From assembly GCA_036250225.1 (NCBI GenBank), contig JAPZLL010000022.1, positions 496,001-560,000 of the forward strand: a stretch of 64,000 nt of DNA, given 5' to 3'. How positions within the stretch are numbered: position 1 is the stretch's first letter; each line of letters begins with the position of its first letter. This stretch comes from Cercophora sp. LCS_1. Lineage: Eukaryota; Ascomycota; Sordariomycetes; Sordariales; Lasiosphaeriaceae. The notes under the pieces were generated by a model. It searched no databases, had not been told where the DNA came from, and was given only the letters and a program-made list of their open reading frames with translations. Below, piece after piece: positions 22,633 to 33,230 of the stretch. The position numbers were made by a program, and so were the translations under genes.

Positions 22633-24521
22633 ATGGCATCCGAATCCTCGTTTCCCCCGCCACCGTCCCTTTCCTCCAAATACTCGGGTCTCCCCGACCG
22701 GCTTGCAGAAATTGGGGCCGAGTCCAAGAATCGCCTTCTTTCGAAAAGGACCGTTCCCGAGAGTGCACCTCGCCAGAAAGAAGTCCCGCGATTACCCCCA
22801 GACATCACCAGACCCGAATTTGACCAGGCCATTGGCGAGATCAGACAGATACTGGGCGGGGAGAATGTCGATGTCAATGACAAGCCGTTGGTGGACGGGT
22901 GGTACGTTGAGCATCCGTGAGTAATTCCTCATTGCCTTCCATGTAATTGAAGGGAATGTTGACTGGGTCCTTGACTGACAGAAACACGCACGATGCCTTT
23001 CACATTGCTCTCCAGGAGGACCTAGTGTCTAGCGCCATCGTGTATCCCGGCTCGGTCGAGGAAGTGCAGGCCGTCGTTCGATGGGCAAACAAGCATCTGA
23101 TCCCAGTGTACCCCATCTCGATGGGAAGAAACATTGGCTATGGAGGCACGGCACCCAGAGTGCCCGGGAGTGTCGTCATCGATCTCGGACGCAGAATGAA
23201 CCGCATCCTCAACATTGACGCCGAGAATGCCTCGTGTCTCGTCGAGCCCGGTGTCTCATACTTTGCTCTGTATGAAGAGATCCAACGCCGTGGTCTTCCC
23301 TTGTGGATCGACACACCGGATGTTGGCGGAGGCAGCGTCCTGGGAAACGCAATTGATAGAGGGGTTGGATACACACCCTACGGCGACCATTTTGCCAATC
23401 ACTGCGGCATGGAGATCGTGCTCCCTGATGGATCTCTCCTCCGCACAGGAATGGGTGCCCTCCCAGGCAAGGATGGCTCCGACAACCCAACCTGGCAATC
23501 TTTTCAAGCGCCTTACGGACCCTACTCGGACGGCCTCTTCTCCCAATCCAACTTTGGCATTGTCGTACGTATGGGCATGTGGCTGATGCCTCCAACGGGC
23601 CACCAATCTTACCTCATCACCTTCCCACGCGATAGCGACTTTTCTCTGATCGTCGACACCATCCGTCCACTGGCCCAACAGCGCATCCTCGGCAACATTC
23701 CCCAGCTCCGCCACGTCATCCAAGAACTCGCAACCACGGGGCTTCCTCGCAGCCACTTTTACCCATCTCCCGGCCCAATGCCCCGCTCCGTCATCGCCGA
23801 GCAAGCCGCCAACCTCCCTCTCGGCCCAGTCTCGTGGGTCTTTTACGGCACCCAATACGGCGACGCATCCACCATATCGGCCCAGCTATCCGCCATCCGG
23901 GCCGCCTTTTCCGCCGCCATCCCCGAGTCCAAACTCCTTCTCCCCTCTGACCTGCCACCAGAACACTACCTCCACTCCCGCGTCTCCGTCTGCTCGGGCG
24001 TGCCCATCCTCCGCGAACTCGACTGGCTGAACTGGGTCCCCAACGCAGCCCACCTCTTTTTCAGTCCTATCGTGCCCACCCGCGCCGCCGACGCCAAAGT
24101 GGTGCACGAGATCGTTGTCCGTCTCCACCAGAAACACGGCTTCGACCTGCTACCAACTCTCTGCGTAGCAGGAAGGGAGATGCACTACATTGTGAATATC
24201 GTCTATGATCGATCATCGGTCGACGAAAAGAGACGTGCAGCACGGTTGATGAAAGAGATGATTGCCGAGTGTGCAGCCGAGGGGTATGGCGAGTATCGGA
24301 CGCATATCTTGTTTGCGGATATGGTGGCCAATACGTATAATTGGGGTGGGAATGCGCTGGGACGGTTTAATGAGACGATCAAGGACGCGCTGGATCCGAA
24401 TGGGATATTGGCACCGGGTAGGAATGGGATTTGGCCAAAGAGGTTTAGGGACAAGGGGTGGGAGATTCTTGGGGACGAAGTGGAGAGGGCTTTGGATGGG
24501 GAGGGGATTGGGCCCAAGTAG
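22633..24521 (+). CDS. Vanillyl-alcohol-oxidase-type flavoenzyme (VAO / 4-cresol oxidising family)
   Basis: Two exons, 22633-22916 and 22982-24521, with a 65-nt intron, encode 607 residues. The FAD-binding PCMH domain comes first, with PISMGRNIGYGG (Tyr148) and WIDTPDVGGGSVLGNA (Asp208). The substrate domain holds NAAHLFFSPI with His452, and GEYRTH with Tyr533/Arg534. In Penicillium VAO the equivalents are Tyr108, Asp170, His422 (covalent FAD) and Tyr503/Arg504. The His to Tyr distance of 81 residues is identical, so a covalently bound FAD is expected. The family oxidises 4-alkylphenols and 4-hydroxybenzyl alcohols, including lignin-derived ones, to aldehydes or alcohols. It is about 45 residues longer than VAO, mostly at the N-terminus. 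Confidence 0.9.
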
Positions 24522-25141
24522 TTAGGTATTTCCTAGGTACCTAGGCATGTTTCCTCTGTGATGTGCGACGAACTTATCTGGGCGCACGAAATTTCCTTTT
24601 TCCTACCTGACGTGACGTTGCGCTGTCGGTAAAAGGTTACGGGGGGTTGATGTTCTAAGGCTGTCTTATACCTGCACAAATACGGAATGGCTGTTGGCGT
24701 TATATCTAGCCTCGTCCTTTTCAGGCCCCCCCGGACCCCCCCGAGAAGTTTCTGGGTATTGTCCGATGTGAGTCGTAGGCCGCAACGGGGTCCTTGGTCT
24801 TCTGATACAGTCAAGCCTGTACATAAGCATCAGCTCGGGAACGGCCATTTTGACCGGTATTATAGCCAGATTACCGTTATACCTCTGACGCTTGTGCGCA
24901 GAATTGACTGTATGTAATCTTTATCTGTCACGGTTATACGATTCACAATGGCTGTTTCCCCTTTTACCTACATTGTACTATGTCTTCACTTGTGGTCAAG
25001 GTCCTTAGATATTCACATCAAGACGTGTAAAACATCTCCCAGGTTTTTAGAGTAATACCCAGGAAATCTGAGTATATTTTACCCTCATGGCTAAGAACCC
25101 CTCCAGAATCCTTGGAGGCGTGGCTGGGTCTCTACTCCGCC
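24522..25141. other. Convergent intergenic region
   Basis: No gene in 620 nt. It begins with a perfect 14-bp palindrome, CCTAGGTACCTAGG, at 24532-24545, a motif type that recurs elsewhere in this window. The right part is relatively A+T-rich. Confidence 0.5.
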
Positions 25142-26330
25142 TTAAAAATCACTCAACTCCAGCCCGGCCACCCTTGGCTTGAGACCCGCAATCATGTCCG
25201 CGGCGAAGTCCACCAAGGCGTTTTCCCTTATGAATTCTTTTGGTATGGCCTCCCCAACTCCGAGCTTAAAGGCTGTGCTGTAGTTGATGCTGCTCTGTGT
25301 CGGGCAACTGTGCAACGGGCCCCCAGACCAGGAGAATCGTTGCTGGGGGGGAGCAAATGCCCACAGCGGCGTTTCCACGGCACTCAGCCCTTCCGCAATC
25401 TGCACTATAGTTATGGAGTCCAAGGAAATGGCCGAGGAACCATGTTCCTGAAGCTTGAGCTTGACCAGGTTCTTGATCAGGGCACCAAGCAGGACGGCGC
25501 TGCAAGTGAAGCTACAGCCCGCCGTACCGCTTATATAGCCGTCTCGCAGGTCCCTGAGGCGCGTAGCGATGGTTTCCATGACTTCTTGTCTGCGCTCATT
25601 GATCTTGGCTGTGAATGAAAAGGTATTAGGACGGGCCTGAAGAGGAGCACGTGTGAAAACGATCAAACTCACCCTCGACCGACAGCGGAATCGGGAGGCC
25701 GTCTGGCATCTTCACCGGGTCTGTGTTCGAGCTGCGGACCATGGCGACCTTGGTGACGTGCCTGAAGATGCTTTGTTTCCCAAAGACCCACGAGATCAGA
25801 ACCCACAGCGTCAAGTCCCGGCAGATTGAGGTGGGAAGTGACAACTGCAATGGAACAAGCCAGAGGTCCACCACGATCTCCACTGCTTCGTGCGCCTTGT
25901 AATAGTCGACAATCACGGCAATCTTGGCGAAGAGCTCGAGGCTGATTTGCTTGGGCACCTGACGGTTCCGGCTGTGGACGATGTTGAAAAAGATAGTCAG
26001 CGCCTGGACGTCCCAGTCCTCGGCGCCGATGTGAAAGACCCCGTCGACCTTTTTGGCCTCGCTCCATTCGCCCGTCAGCATGGCCTTGAACATGGGCGAG
26101 ACCATGATGAGGTGTTGCGAAGACACCAGGAATGTCACCGGCTTTGCCTGTTCGTTGCTGCCAGAGTCGACAGCTGCTTCGGCCACGCGAACGTCGCCTG
26201 ATGGGTCGTCGGTTGCTCCGACCGTCACCTTGGCGCCTTGAATGGAAGCGCTGTCCGGAGCAAAGGGAGCATTCGGCTGGCGGAGAGTCAGGACCGTATC
26301 TCCCAAGGGGTGAATGATGTGATCGGCCAT
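25142..26330 (-). CDS. BTB/POZ domain protein, copy 1
   Basis: Two minus-strand exons, 26330-25673 and 25608-25142, with a 64-nt intron, encode 374 residues. The BTB core lies near residues 65-165: FLVSSQHLIMVSPMFKAML, then the hydrophobic ALTIFFNIVH and the LELFAKIAVIVDYYKAHEAV helix. The C-terminal half, with paired Cys in GCSFTCSAVLLG, is shared with the second copy at 40169-41411, where the intron sits at the equivalent place. Fungal proteins of this kind are lineage-expanded and mostly uncharacterised; BTB domains mediate dimerisation and can act as Cul3 adaptors. Confidence 0.85.
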
Positions 26331-27118
26331 TTTCGCAATGCGGTCTGGGTGTGCGTCGTTTGCGAAGGAGAGAATGGCCGTTTCGAGACGAAAGAGGGCT
26401 TGTCAAGCTTTCAAAAAACCCCAATGTTTGCAAAGGCAATATTGATTTTGCGGTTCAGCCTCAGGCGCGCGGTTTGCTCCAGGTTCCGCAGGCGTGTCGT
26501 GTGGTAGGTACGGGCACGGTAGTGCTGCGAAAACACGGACGGACCCCTACCTGGAGGAAGAAAAGTACCTACCTCTGCGTTTTAAGGTTGTGTTATCTTG
26601 AATGGCGCGGTGGGTCTATGTCTGATGTGGGCACGCGTTTAAAATTTATGACTCCCTGGGTAATTTTTTGTTGTGCGGCACAGCTGAGTTCCCTTTCATC
26701 AGATGGCCAGGTCATCATTTGCAGGGTCTCCATTTCGTCTCATATCATTTAGACACCGTTGACGAAAGATTCTCGGCGTCCTCAAAATTGATAATTATAG
26801 TAGCACGCCCAGCGTTTATGTTTCTGAGTTTATCACGTCAGGTGATTACGTGTGTGCCGTAACATGCCGTGATGCCGTGGGGCTTGAACTCTTCTAACAT
26901 CGTGGGAACTCTAACAGAAAAATCTAATGTTCCCACATAATAAACACCCTCGTCCCCTCTGCTGTCAACCACTTTTCTCCCTTCACCAATCATTCTCAAA
27001 CAACGCTCGACCCTTCCCACAGAGTAAAGACCATTTGTTATCCATCACTTCTTTTCCTTCATCAATCATTCCCACAACACACACACACACACACGCAGAC
27101 ACACATAAGAACCACAAA
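26331..27118. other. Divergent promoter region
   Basis: No gene in 788 nt between the BTB and F-box start codons. An A+T-rich stretch lies around 26640-26830. A (CA)n run at about 27077-27094, just before the F-box ATG, is in the probable 5' UTR. Confidence 0.5.
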
Positions 27119-28423
27119 ATGCCATCCATCGTCGGCACAACCTCGGAACAAGACGTCCTCTTGTTCCTCTCCAACACCTACAGCCAGCTAAACGACCTCT
27201 TCATCACCCCAAAGGAGTCCGCCTTCACCCACGCCCAGGCTCGTGCCTCCCTCTCGATGCCATTCGACCCATCAACCGCGTCCCCCTCCACGTCCTCCCA
27301 CCTACCACCTACCTCCCCATTCGGCGCCCTCTCCATTCTCCCCAACGAAATCCTTCAGGCCATCGCCATCCACCTGCCCATCCCCACCTTCCTCGCCTTC
27401 TCCAACACCAACCGCTTCGCCCGCAACCTGACGCTCGGCATCCCGCTATACCGCACCATCCTCACGCACGCCCTCCCCGCCTTGCACGCCGTCACAAGAA
27501 CGCACGTGGACGGCACCACCACCCTCCTCGACCTCCACCGCGCCCTCGTCACACCCAGATGCTCCTTCTGCGCCGCCGACTTTGGCCCCCTCTTCTTCGT
27601 CCCCCTCAGCGTGCGCTGCTGCTTCCCCTGTCTCCTCTCGCACCGCCAAACCCAAATGTTTTGGGAGGATGAATGCATGGGGCACCTACGCAAGGTGGAT
27701 AGCCGGCTCGTATTATCATTACCCGAGGCCTCGGATGGGTTTAAGTTTGGGTTGGATGGTGTGCCGAGGATGCGAAACCTAGCCTATGTCAACACGCGCC
27801 ACAGACAAAAGCGGGAACCCGATGGCGGAAGACCGCAGCGCGCGAGGATGATTCGGGAGTGTGATCTCAGCAGGGTGTTGACCATGACGGCGGCACATCC
27901 GATCTGGGGTCGTGGGGGTGGGAGTGTGCGCCGCGGATTGAAAACGTGGCAGAAGTTGATGGTGGGGAGGCCCGCGTTTTTTATTGACAATATGCTGGGC
28001 GATGTGAATTTCAAGACGGCGGTGTTGTTGCCGTGTTTCGGGAGTGTGGAAGACATGAAGCCAAAGGCGGAGGGAGAGTCCAAAAAGGGAGAGGATGGGT
28101 TGTCGTGTCGGGGGTGTTGGATGTATTCCTTTGTTGAACGTGGGAGGGAGATTGACCTTGAGGATGTGGAGGGGGAGCGGGTTTTGGATGCGGTCAAGAG
28201 CCAGGTTCGCGATCGTCGGAGGTTGCCGCACTCTGAAAAGGTTCATGTGGGAAGGATGTTTTTGAAGCACGAGTTTTTGGAACATGTGGCGTCTTGTCCG
28301 TTTGCGCAGCGACTTTGGCGAGAGGCGTGTGAGTGGAGGATGTGGGGGCGTGAGCGGTTCAGGACGTCGCGGGGATGGATGAATCCGGATGGAAGTTTTG
28401 CAAAGAGTCAGTTTGGAATTTAG
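27119..28423 (+). CDS. F-box domain protein
   Basis: One exon of 434 residues from the ATG at 27119, preceded by a C/A-rich leader (ACCACAAAATG) typical of fungal starts. The F-box lies near residues 68-110: LSILPNEILQAIAIHLP then FLAFSNTNRFARN. After it come two CxxC-like pairs (CSFCAADF and CCFPC), which may bind zinc, and a conserved Trp-rich C-terminus (EACEWRMWGRERF). F-box proteins bring substrates to SCF ubiquitin ligases; the target is unknown. Codon use changes to G+T-rich in the second half, but the frame stays open. Confidence 0.82.
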   Translation: MPSIVGTTSEQDVLLFLSNTYSQLNDLFITPKESAFTHAQARASLSMPFDPSTASPSTSSHLPPTSPFGALSILPNEILQAIAIHLPIPTFLAFSNTNRFARNLTLGIPLYRTILTHALPALHAVTRTHVDGTTTLLDLHRALVTPRCSFCAADFGPLFFVPLSVRCCFPCLLSHRQTQMFWEDECMGHLRKVDSRLVLSLPEASDGFKFGLDGVPRMRNLAYVNTRHRQKREPDGGRPQRARMIRECDLSRVLTMTAAHPIWGRGGGSVRRGLKTWQKLMVGRPAFFIDNMLGDVNFKTAVLLPCFGSVEDMKPKAEGESKKGEDGLSCRGCWMYSFVERGREIDLEDVEGERVLDAVKSQVRDRRRLPHSEKVHVGRMFLKHEFLEHVASCPFAQRLWREACEWRMWGRERFRTSRGWMNPDGSFAKSQFGI

Positions 28424-28719
28424 TCAAGGTACGCTGGAACTTCTAGGAATGGTCATCACTATGGCCCATCGGGCAAACAAATGAATTTCAGCGTAAAGTC
28501 AAAACAAGATAAAGGATCATTCAGGTTGTAGGTATCCCCCGTAATGTATTCCTTAATAAGAAGTGAAGCCGAGCTTGCAAACAAATTACAATAAAAAATA
28601 AACATCCCATTAATCCGTATTCCCAAGACACAAAAAATGAGACCTTGAGCCCGCCGTCCATTGGTAGTGCCCTCATCATCCCACAATGCCGCCGCCACCG
28701 TCGTTGCCGAACCGAATTC

Positions 28720-29700
28720 CTACCGCCGATTCCTCTTTGCGGCAACAGCATTGAGCAGGTCAATTGATGTCGCCAGCCGTGGTGTTGCAATGACGGGTGT
28801 CGTGTGGGCACTATTGTGGTGGTTGCTGCTGTGACGGGGGGAAGCTGGGTCCATCTCAGTCGTGGTCATGATGGTCCCGGCGCTTGTGTCGGGAGGAGGC
28901 AGCGGTGTCTTTGGTGTCCGGGGTTGCCCGAATTCAAAGGGCTGAGCCGGGGTGTGCACGATCATGGCGTTTTTGGGCAGAACAGGAATGTGTCGAGGCA
29001 CGGGCGAGGGTGCCAGAGATGAAGGGGATTCCATGTCCTTGACCACCACCTTTAGAGTCCGCCTGCAGCGTCTGAAGCATAGCTAGGCACCAATGGCAAT
29101 GAAGATGACGATGAGTGGAACGGCTACACCGACGGCGATCTGGAGGCCTAGTGATATACCGCCACCGTCGCCTACTGTGCTTTGGCTGGGGTTCACGCTC
29201 TGGGAGTCCCGATGGTTCCTGGATGATGAAGATGCCGCGTTGTCTGCCCTGCTGGTGCCGGTAGCCAGTCCGTTTTGTCGAGTGGATGTGGGTAGTGTTG
29301 TGGAATAGTCGTCATAGTCGCGTCTGGTCGTGGTGGTGTATACCGGGGCAAGAGTCTGGGCAGCGCAGTATCCTGCCGCCGTGTCGCCCCCGTAGCAACC
29401 CTGGCCGTATGTGCAGCAGACAGACCCGCACTGAAAGGTTCCAGCCGAGCAGACTCTGTCGCAACCTGTCGACCCGGCGGTGGCGCCGCAGCAGAGGAAA
29501 GCGCCGTTGATCGTGTCGAATGAACACGTCTCGCCCGTGTCACAGCACCAATCGCCCTGTGCGCACTTGGTCTCGCGCTCTCCACAGATCGGACCAAGTG
29601 AGTCGCGTCTGAAGAGCATGGGGCTCGCCCGTCGGAAGAGATGATATGCTGGCAGTGCAAGCACATGGCCGGGCATCGCCGCGTTGTGTTGATGGCTCAT
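28720..29700 (-). CDS. Cys-rich single-pass membrane protein interrupted by an in-frame UAG-CUA
   Basis: A minus-strand frame from the ATG at 29700 is open to a TAG at 29085-29083 (205 residues). It then continues in the same frame to the TAG at 28722-28720, 326 positions in all. Residues about 38-110 hold about 16 Cys in CC..GE.C units. A Ser/Thr-rich stalk and one membrane helix (LQIAVGVAVPLIVIFIAIGA) follow. The first stop falls exactly at the end of that helix. Beyond it lie the expected stop-transfer residues LCFRRCRR and a Pro-rich tail. The stop is followed by CTA, the context known to favour readthrough. A TGG to TAG mutation is the main alternative. The N-terminus lacks a clear signal peptide, so an upstream exon may be missing. 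Confidence 0.65.
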
Positions 29701-30911
29701 GATGGGGTATTAGTGAGGGTAATAGTTGGTAATGCCAGGAAGAACGCTGGCGTAATGGGCGTATGTAATGTTCAAAGCAGAAGACATAAGAAAGGGTGGC
29801 GATCGCGGTGATGCAGTTAGTAAGCAACCCCCATCGTTAGCGTTCTCGTCTTGACCTTTTGAGGACATCGCCATGCCTCACCGTCTCCCGTCGGATGCAG
29901 TCCCCAATTTTGTTTGGTGTTGATCTTTGAATTCCCCCGAAGCTGTCATGTGAGGTGTCGAGGCTGCATGTACTGAGAGTCGATCAAGAAGTCATCGCGG
30001 TTGAGAAAATCGTGTAACATCGAACGGCGCCAGGGTAGTGCACCCGGGGTTCACTTGGACTGGGGGATCAGCAGGGTCCAACGGGGTTGCGGCTATTGAC
30101 GATCATCCCCCAACGCGGAGCCAACAGGGCACCGTTCTCGGTTCTGCGCTCTTCTTTTCGATTCTCAATCCTCTCGATAGAAAACTCCGCTCTCGTGAGC
30201 CCCAATGCACTCTCAAATTTTTCGATCTCGATGTATGCCCGGGAATCTTTCCGGAACCCTTGGTTGGCTGGAGGCTGCGCCTGCGCGGTTGAAGAACCCG
30301 CCGTGCCGGCAGTCGAAATAGAAAGGCCCGTGATGAATATAAGAGAACCCCAAGCGACGGTGGTCGAACACTTCTGGTCTGTCAAGGCTCGCAGCAATTG
30401 ATGGCGTCGGTCTCTTGAGGGTCAGTCAATGATGGAATTCCGAGGAAGCGGCGCTGGTCCGACTTGACCGAGCGAACAGGGAGCGCATCTTGTCAGGAAT
30501 GCACCATGCATCTTTGATAATGACGACCCAATGTTCTGATGAAGACGGAAATGAGAACAGGAATTCATTCCCACACCGATTGAGGCGCCGCACTCTCAAG
30601 ACCGGCTCTGGCGTCTCGTCGGAGTACGAGGGCTCGGTCTAGGACAAGATTCACTCTGGGAGAGCTGAGCCATAGCGCTGTCTAGACCACCAAAAAAAGT
30701 GAATGGGAATGCGATCAAGTCAAGACGTTATGAGCACAAGGAGGGCGTGTGTCGACGAGCATGGAAAAATGGACGCCGCGCATCTTTGCAGCGGAGCAGC
30801 CGAGGGAGGGAGGGAAGAGTAGCACCTTCCTATGAATACAGTACAGCAAGCGACGACCCGGGAGGAGAAGCAAAAAAAAGCACAACTCCAACGATGTGAG
30901 GTAAAATGTCT
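29701..30911. other. Intergenic region
   Basis: No supported gene in 1.2 kb. A minus-strand open frame at about 30068-30397 has a hydrophobic N-terminal stretch, but it begins at TTG and has no ATG or clear upstream exon. A missed small gene cannot be ruled out. Confidence 0.4.
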
Positions 30912-30991
30912 CGATCCACCCAGGGGTCGAACCTGGAACCTCCTGATGTACTGAATCGTAGTCAGACGCTCTGCCATTGAGCCAGCGGACC
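30912..30991 (-). tRNA. tRNA-Arg (anticodon ACG) with a very short intron
   Basis: On the minus strand the ends pair as GGTCCGC with GTGGATC, allowing G-U pairs. The D-arm is GCTC/GAGC and the T-arm is CCAGG-TTCGACC-CCTGG. The anticodon loop carries ACG (30959-30957). A normal anticodon stem, TCTGA with TCAGG, forms only if about 8 nt (TTCAGTAC) after position 37, the standard place for tRNA introns, are removed. The mature tRNA is then about 72 nt and reads CGU/CGC/CGA after A34 is edited to inosine. Confidence 0.88.
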
Positions 30992-32015
30992 GGATGTTGA
31001 GAACTGATTGGTGATGCAATCCGAGATTTTGCCTTTTGTCGTTGGCATTTGCAGAGTTTTCATTGTGCGTAAAAATGCGGAGTGGAGCTGACGGGTTTCA
31101 TGTGGAGCTTTCCTCAAACTACCCTCTGGAAGAGCGGCAGATCCACCCGGCCCGGTCCGGCTCGGTGGCCGGAGTGAGGTGGGGCCGGCTGACGTTGTGA
31201 AAAACTGGGAGCGCGAAAGAACCGGAAGGACCGACCGGCTTGCGCAACGTGATTGGAGTCTGTGCGGAGCGCGATGCTGTCATCCTGGTGTCATCCTCGG
31301 GCTCTCCCTAAACCAAAAACTGCGCGAATCAGGTTCGCGTCTTCGGCATCCTTCCTGCAGCAACCGGTCAACTCCGGCGACCGACGCAGACCGCGTGGCA
31401 GCATGGCATGCGCAATTTCCAAAGTGCCCGGGGCCTTGTGGGGGCGGGCCTTGGCGGCGACGATAGCGCACCCTCCACCTGAGCATCGCCCAATTGCCCG
31501 CGATTGATTCCGCCACAACCGAACAGTGGCAGCGCCGGCTGAAGACACCATAGCCATCAAATGTCGCAATTCCGATAGCGACTTGGGAGGCTGAGCAACC
31601 CTTTTCCCCGTCTTGGGTGCGCAAGCGTCAGCATGAGATGACGGCGAACACGAACAGAATGACGGCAAAGGGTTGGCCTTTTGAAGACTGTCGTTACCTC
31701 CGGCGCCCGCGATTTCGCCAGGCCAGCTTCCAGCCCGACGGTGCCAAGATGCCCAGCACGCTGGGATGCAGCATTGGGCAGACCGGCTAGGCGGTTTTGG
31801 GACTTCCCAGAGGATGGCTTGCAGAAATGTGGTGGTCCACCTGTCACGAACTTGGCTTTGCAGGCTGCTGCATCGCTCCCTGCAAAGACAGGGCAGCTCC
31901 CCGTTCCCATGACGCGAAAGCCCAGTTCCTCTGGGGCCAAACACCTTTCTCCCGTTGCAACTGCAACTGCAACTGCTACTGCTGTTTCTGCCGCTGCTGT
32001 CAACCCGGGTCGCTC
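30992..32015. other. Intergenic region and promoter
   Basis: About 1 kb without a supported gene. Around 31945-31975 there is a short CAACTG/CTGCTG repeat. The ORFs crossing it consist of repeat-encoded Cys/Asn and are not credible. It probably supplies the promoter of the gene starting at 32016. Confidence 0.45.
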
Positions 32016-33156
32016 ATGGCGGACGCATTCCGATTCTTTGGGCTGTCTTGCCCCAGTGGAGGCAGCTTCTACGTCTGCCAGAACAATGCGACCGAGTTCA
32101 TCGGCTGCTGCACCACAAACCCGTGCACGGCCGAGGCCAACGGGCATTGTCCAACGGCCAACCTGCGGGCCTCTTCCTTCTCAGCCGACACATACACAGA
32201 CCTGCCCCGGCAGGACTGCGACGACGCGCAGAGCATTCAGATATGGTACACTTGCAAGTTCAACCAGCCCCCTTTCATGGGGTGCTGCGCCAGCAATCCA
32301 TGCGCCAAAGGAGCGTGTGAGTTGAGCGACTTGCGACCGGCGAAGCTGAGCGGTGAGCCTGTGCTCAGGGAATCATTTCTTCAACCAGGAGTCTCGGCAA
32401 CGTCAACAGGCACGGCTGCGAGTGCGACGGCGTCCAAGGATGCGGCCGCAGCACCGTCTGGGGGTCTGTCCTCTGGAGCGATTGGGGGGATCGTCGTGGG
32501 AGTTGTACTCCTCATCATCGGCGTTGTCGCTTTCTTCTTGTACAGGCGGGGCTGGAGGGCGCGGGTCAACAAGGAGAAGGTGACGCCTTCACCAATAGGC
32601 GCTGGCATGTATCACGACACTGTTCCTCCCGGACAACCGTCGCCAGGTCTGACGGTCAACGGCAGTGAATACCGAGGTTAGTTTACGTGCTTGGGTATCC
32701 CGTGGGTTGTTGCTGACGGATGGCTCAGAATCCTACCTCAGTGGGCAAACATACTATCAGGGACAGTATGGATCGCCCAAGCCAGAGATGCAGTACCCCC
32801 CTGGCTACGACGCAAAGAACTTCCACCCACAACACCCCTCAGCAACCCCCTACGGCCACTACGGTCACCTCTCCCAAGTCAGCCACACCAGCTATGCTCC
32901 CAGCCCACCCGTGGAGCTTCCCCTCAGTTACCCAGCAGTACATGAGCTCCCCACATCCCCCGGGGTAGCGCAGCTTTCCCCTCAGACAGGAAACGACCAA
33001 CGGCCACGAACGTCGCTTGATCCCCAAACAGTCTCACCCTCCATCACACCAATGTCATCCCCACGAATGCCCGAAGAGGCAACCTTTACTCAGCACACCC
33101 CGGGCGGCAACAACCAGTATCAAGGCGACCACGGAAGTTATGACCGGCGATATTAG
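32016..33156 (+). CDS. Single-pass membrane protein with two GCC-x-NPC repeats
   Basis: Two exons, 32016-32676 and 32729-33156, with a 52-nt intron, encode 362 residues. The N-terminal region has two related units: FYVCQNNATEFIGCCTTNPC and WYTCKFNQPPFMGCCASNPC. A Ser/Thr/Ala-rich stalk leads to a membrane helix near residues 157-178 (IGGIVVGVVLLIIGVVAFFLY), then basic residues and a long Pro/Tyr/Gln-rich cytosolic tail. There is no signal peptide at the chosen ATG, so the protein would insert N-out by its single helix. I recall this FxGCCxxNPC unit from unnamed proteins of filamentous ascomycetes; a sensor or wall-contact role is a guess. It shares its general layout with the protein at 28720-29700. 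Confidence 0.8.
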
Positions 33157-33230
33157 ACGGTCTGTCACAATGTTATACCCCAGACCAGACCAGACGTATT
33201 CAAATAGGCCTTCTAATACATAATTCTTTT

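Noticed and set aside
27077..27094. (CA)n and other short runs as CRISPR or regulatory repeats
   Set aside because: These are ordinary microsatellites. No spaced repeats occur anywhere, and CRISPR arrays are not expected in a fungal nuclear genome.
30068..30397. Minus-strand frame with a signal-like start
   Set aside because: It starts at TTG and no ATG or convincing upstream exon was found.
31797..32015. N-terminal extension of the GCC-NPC membrane protein
   Set aside because: The frame is open, but it is encoded by a CAACTG/CTG repeat giving Cys/Asn runs. The ATG at 32016 fits the family start better.
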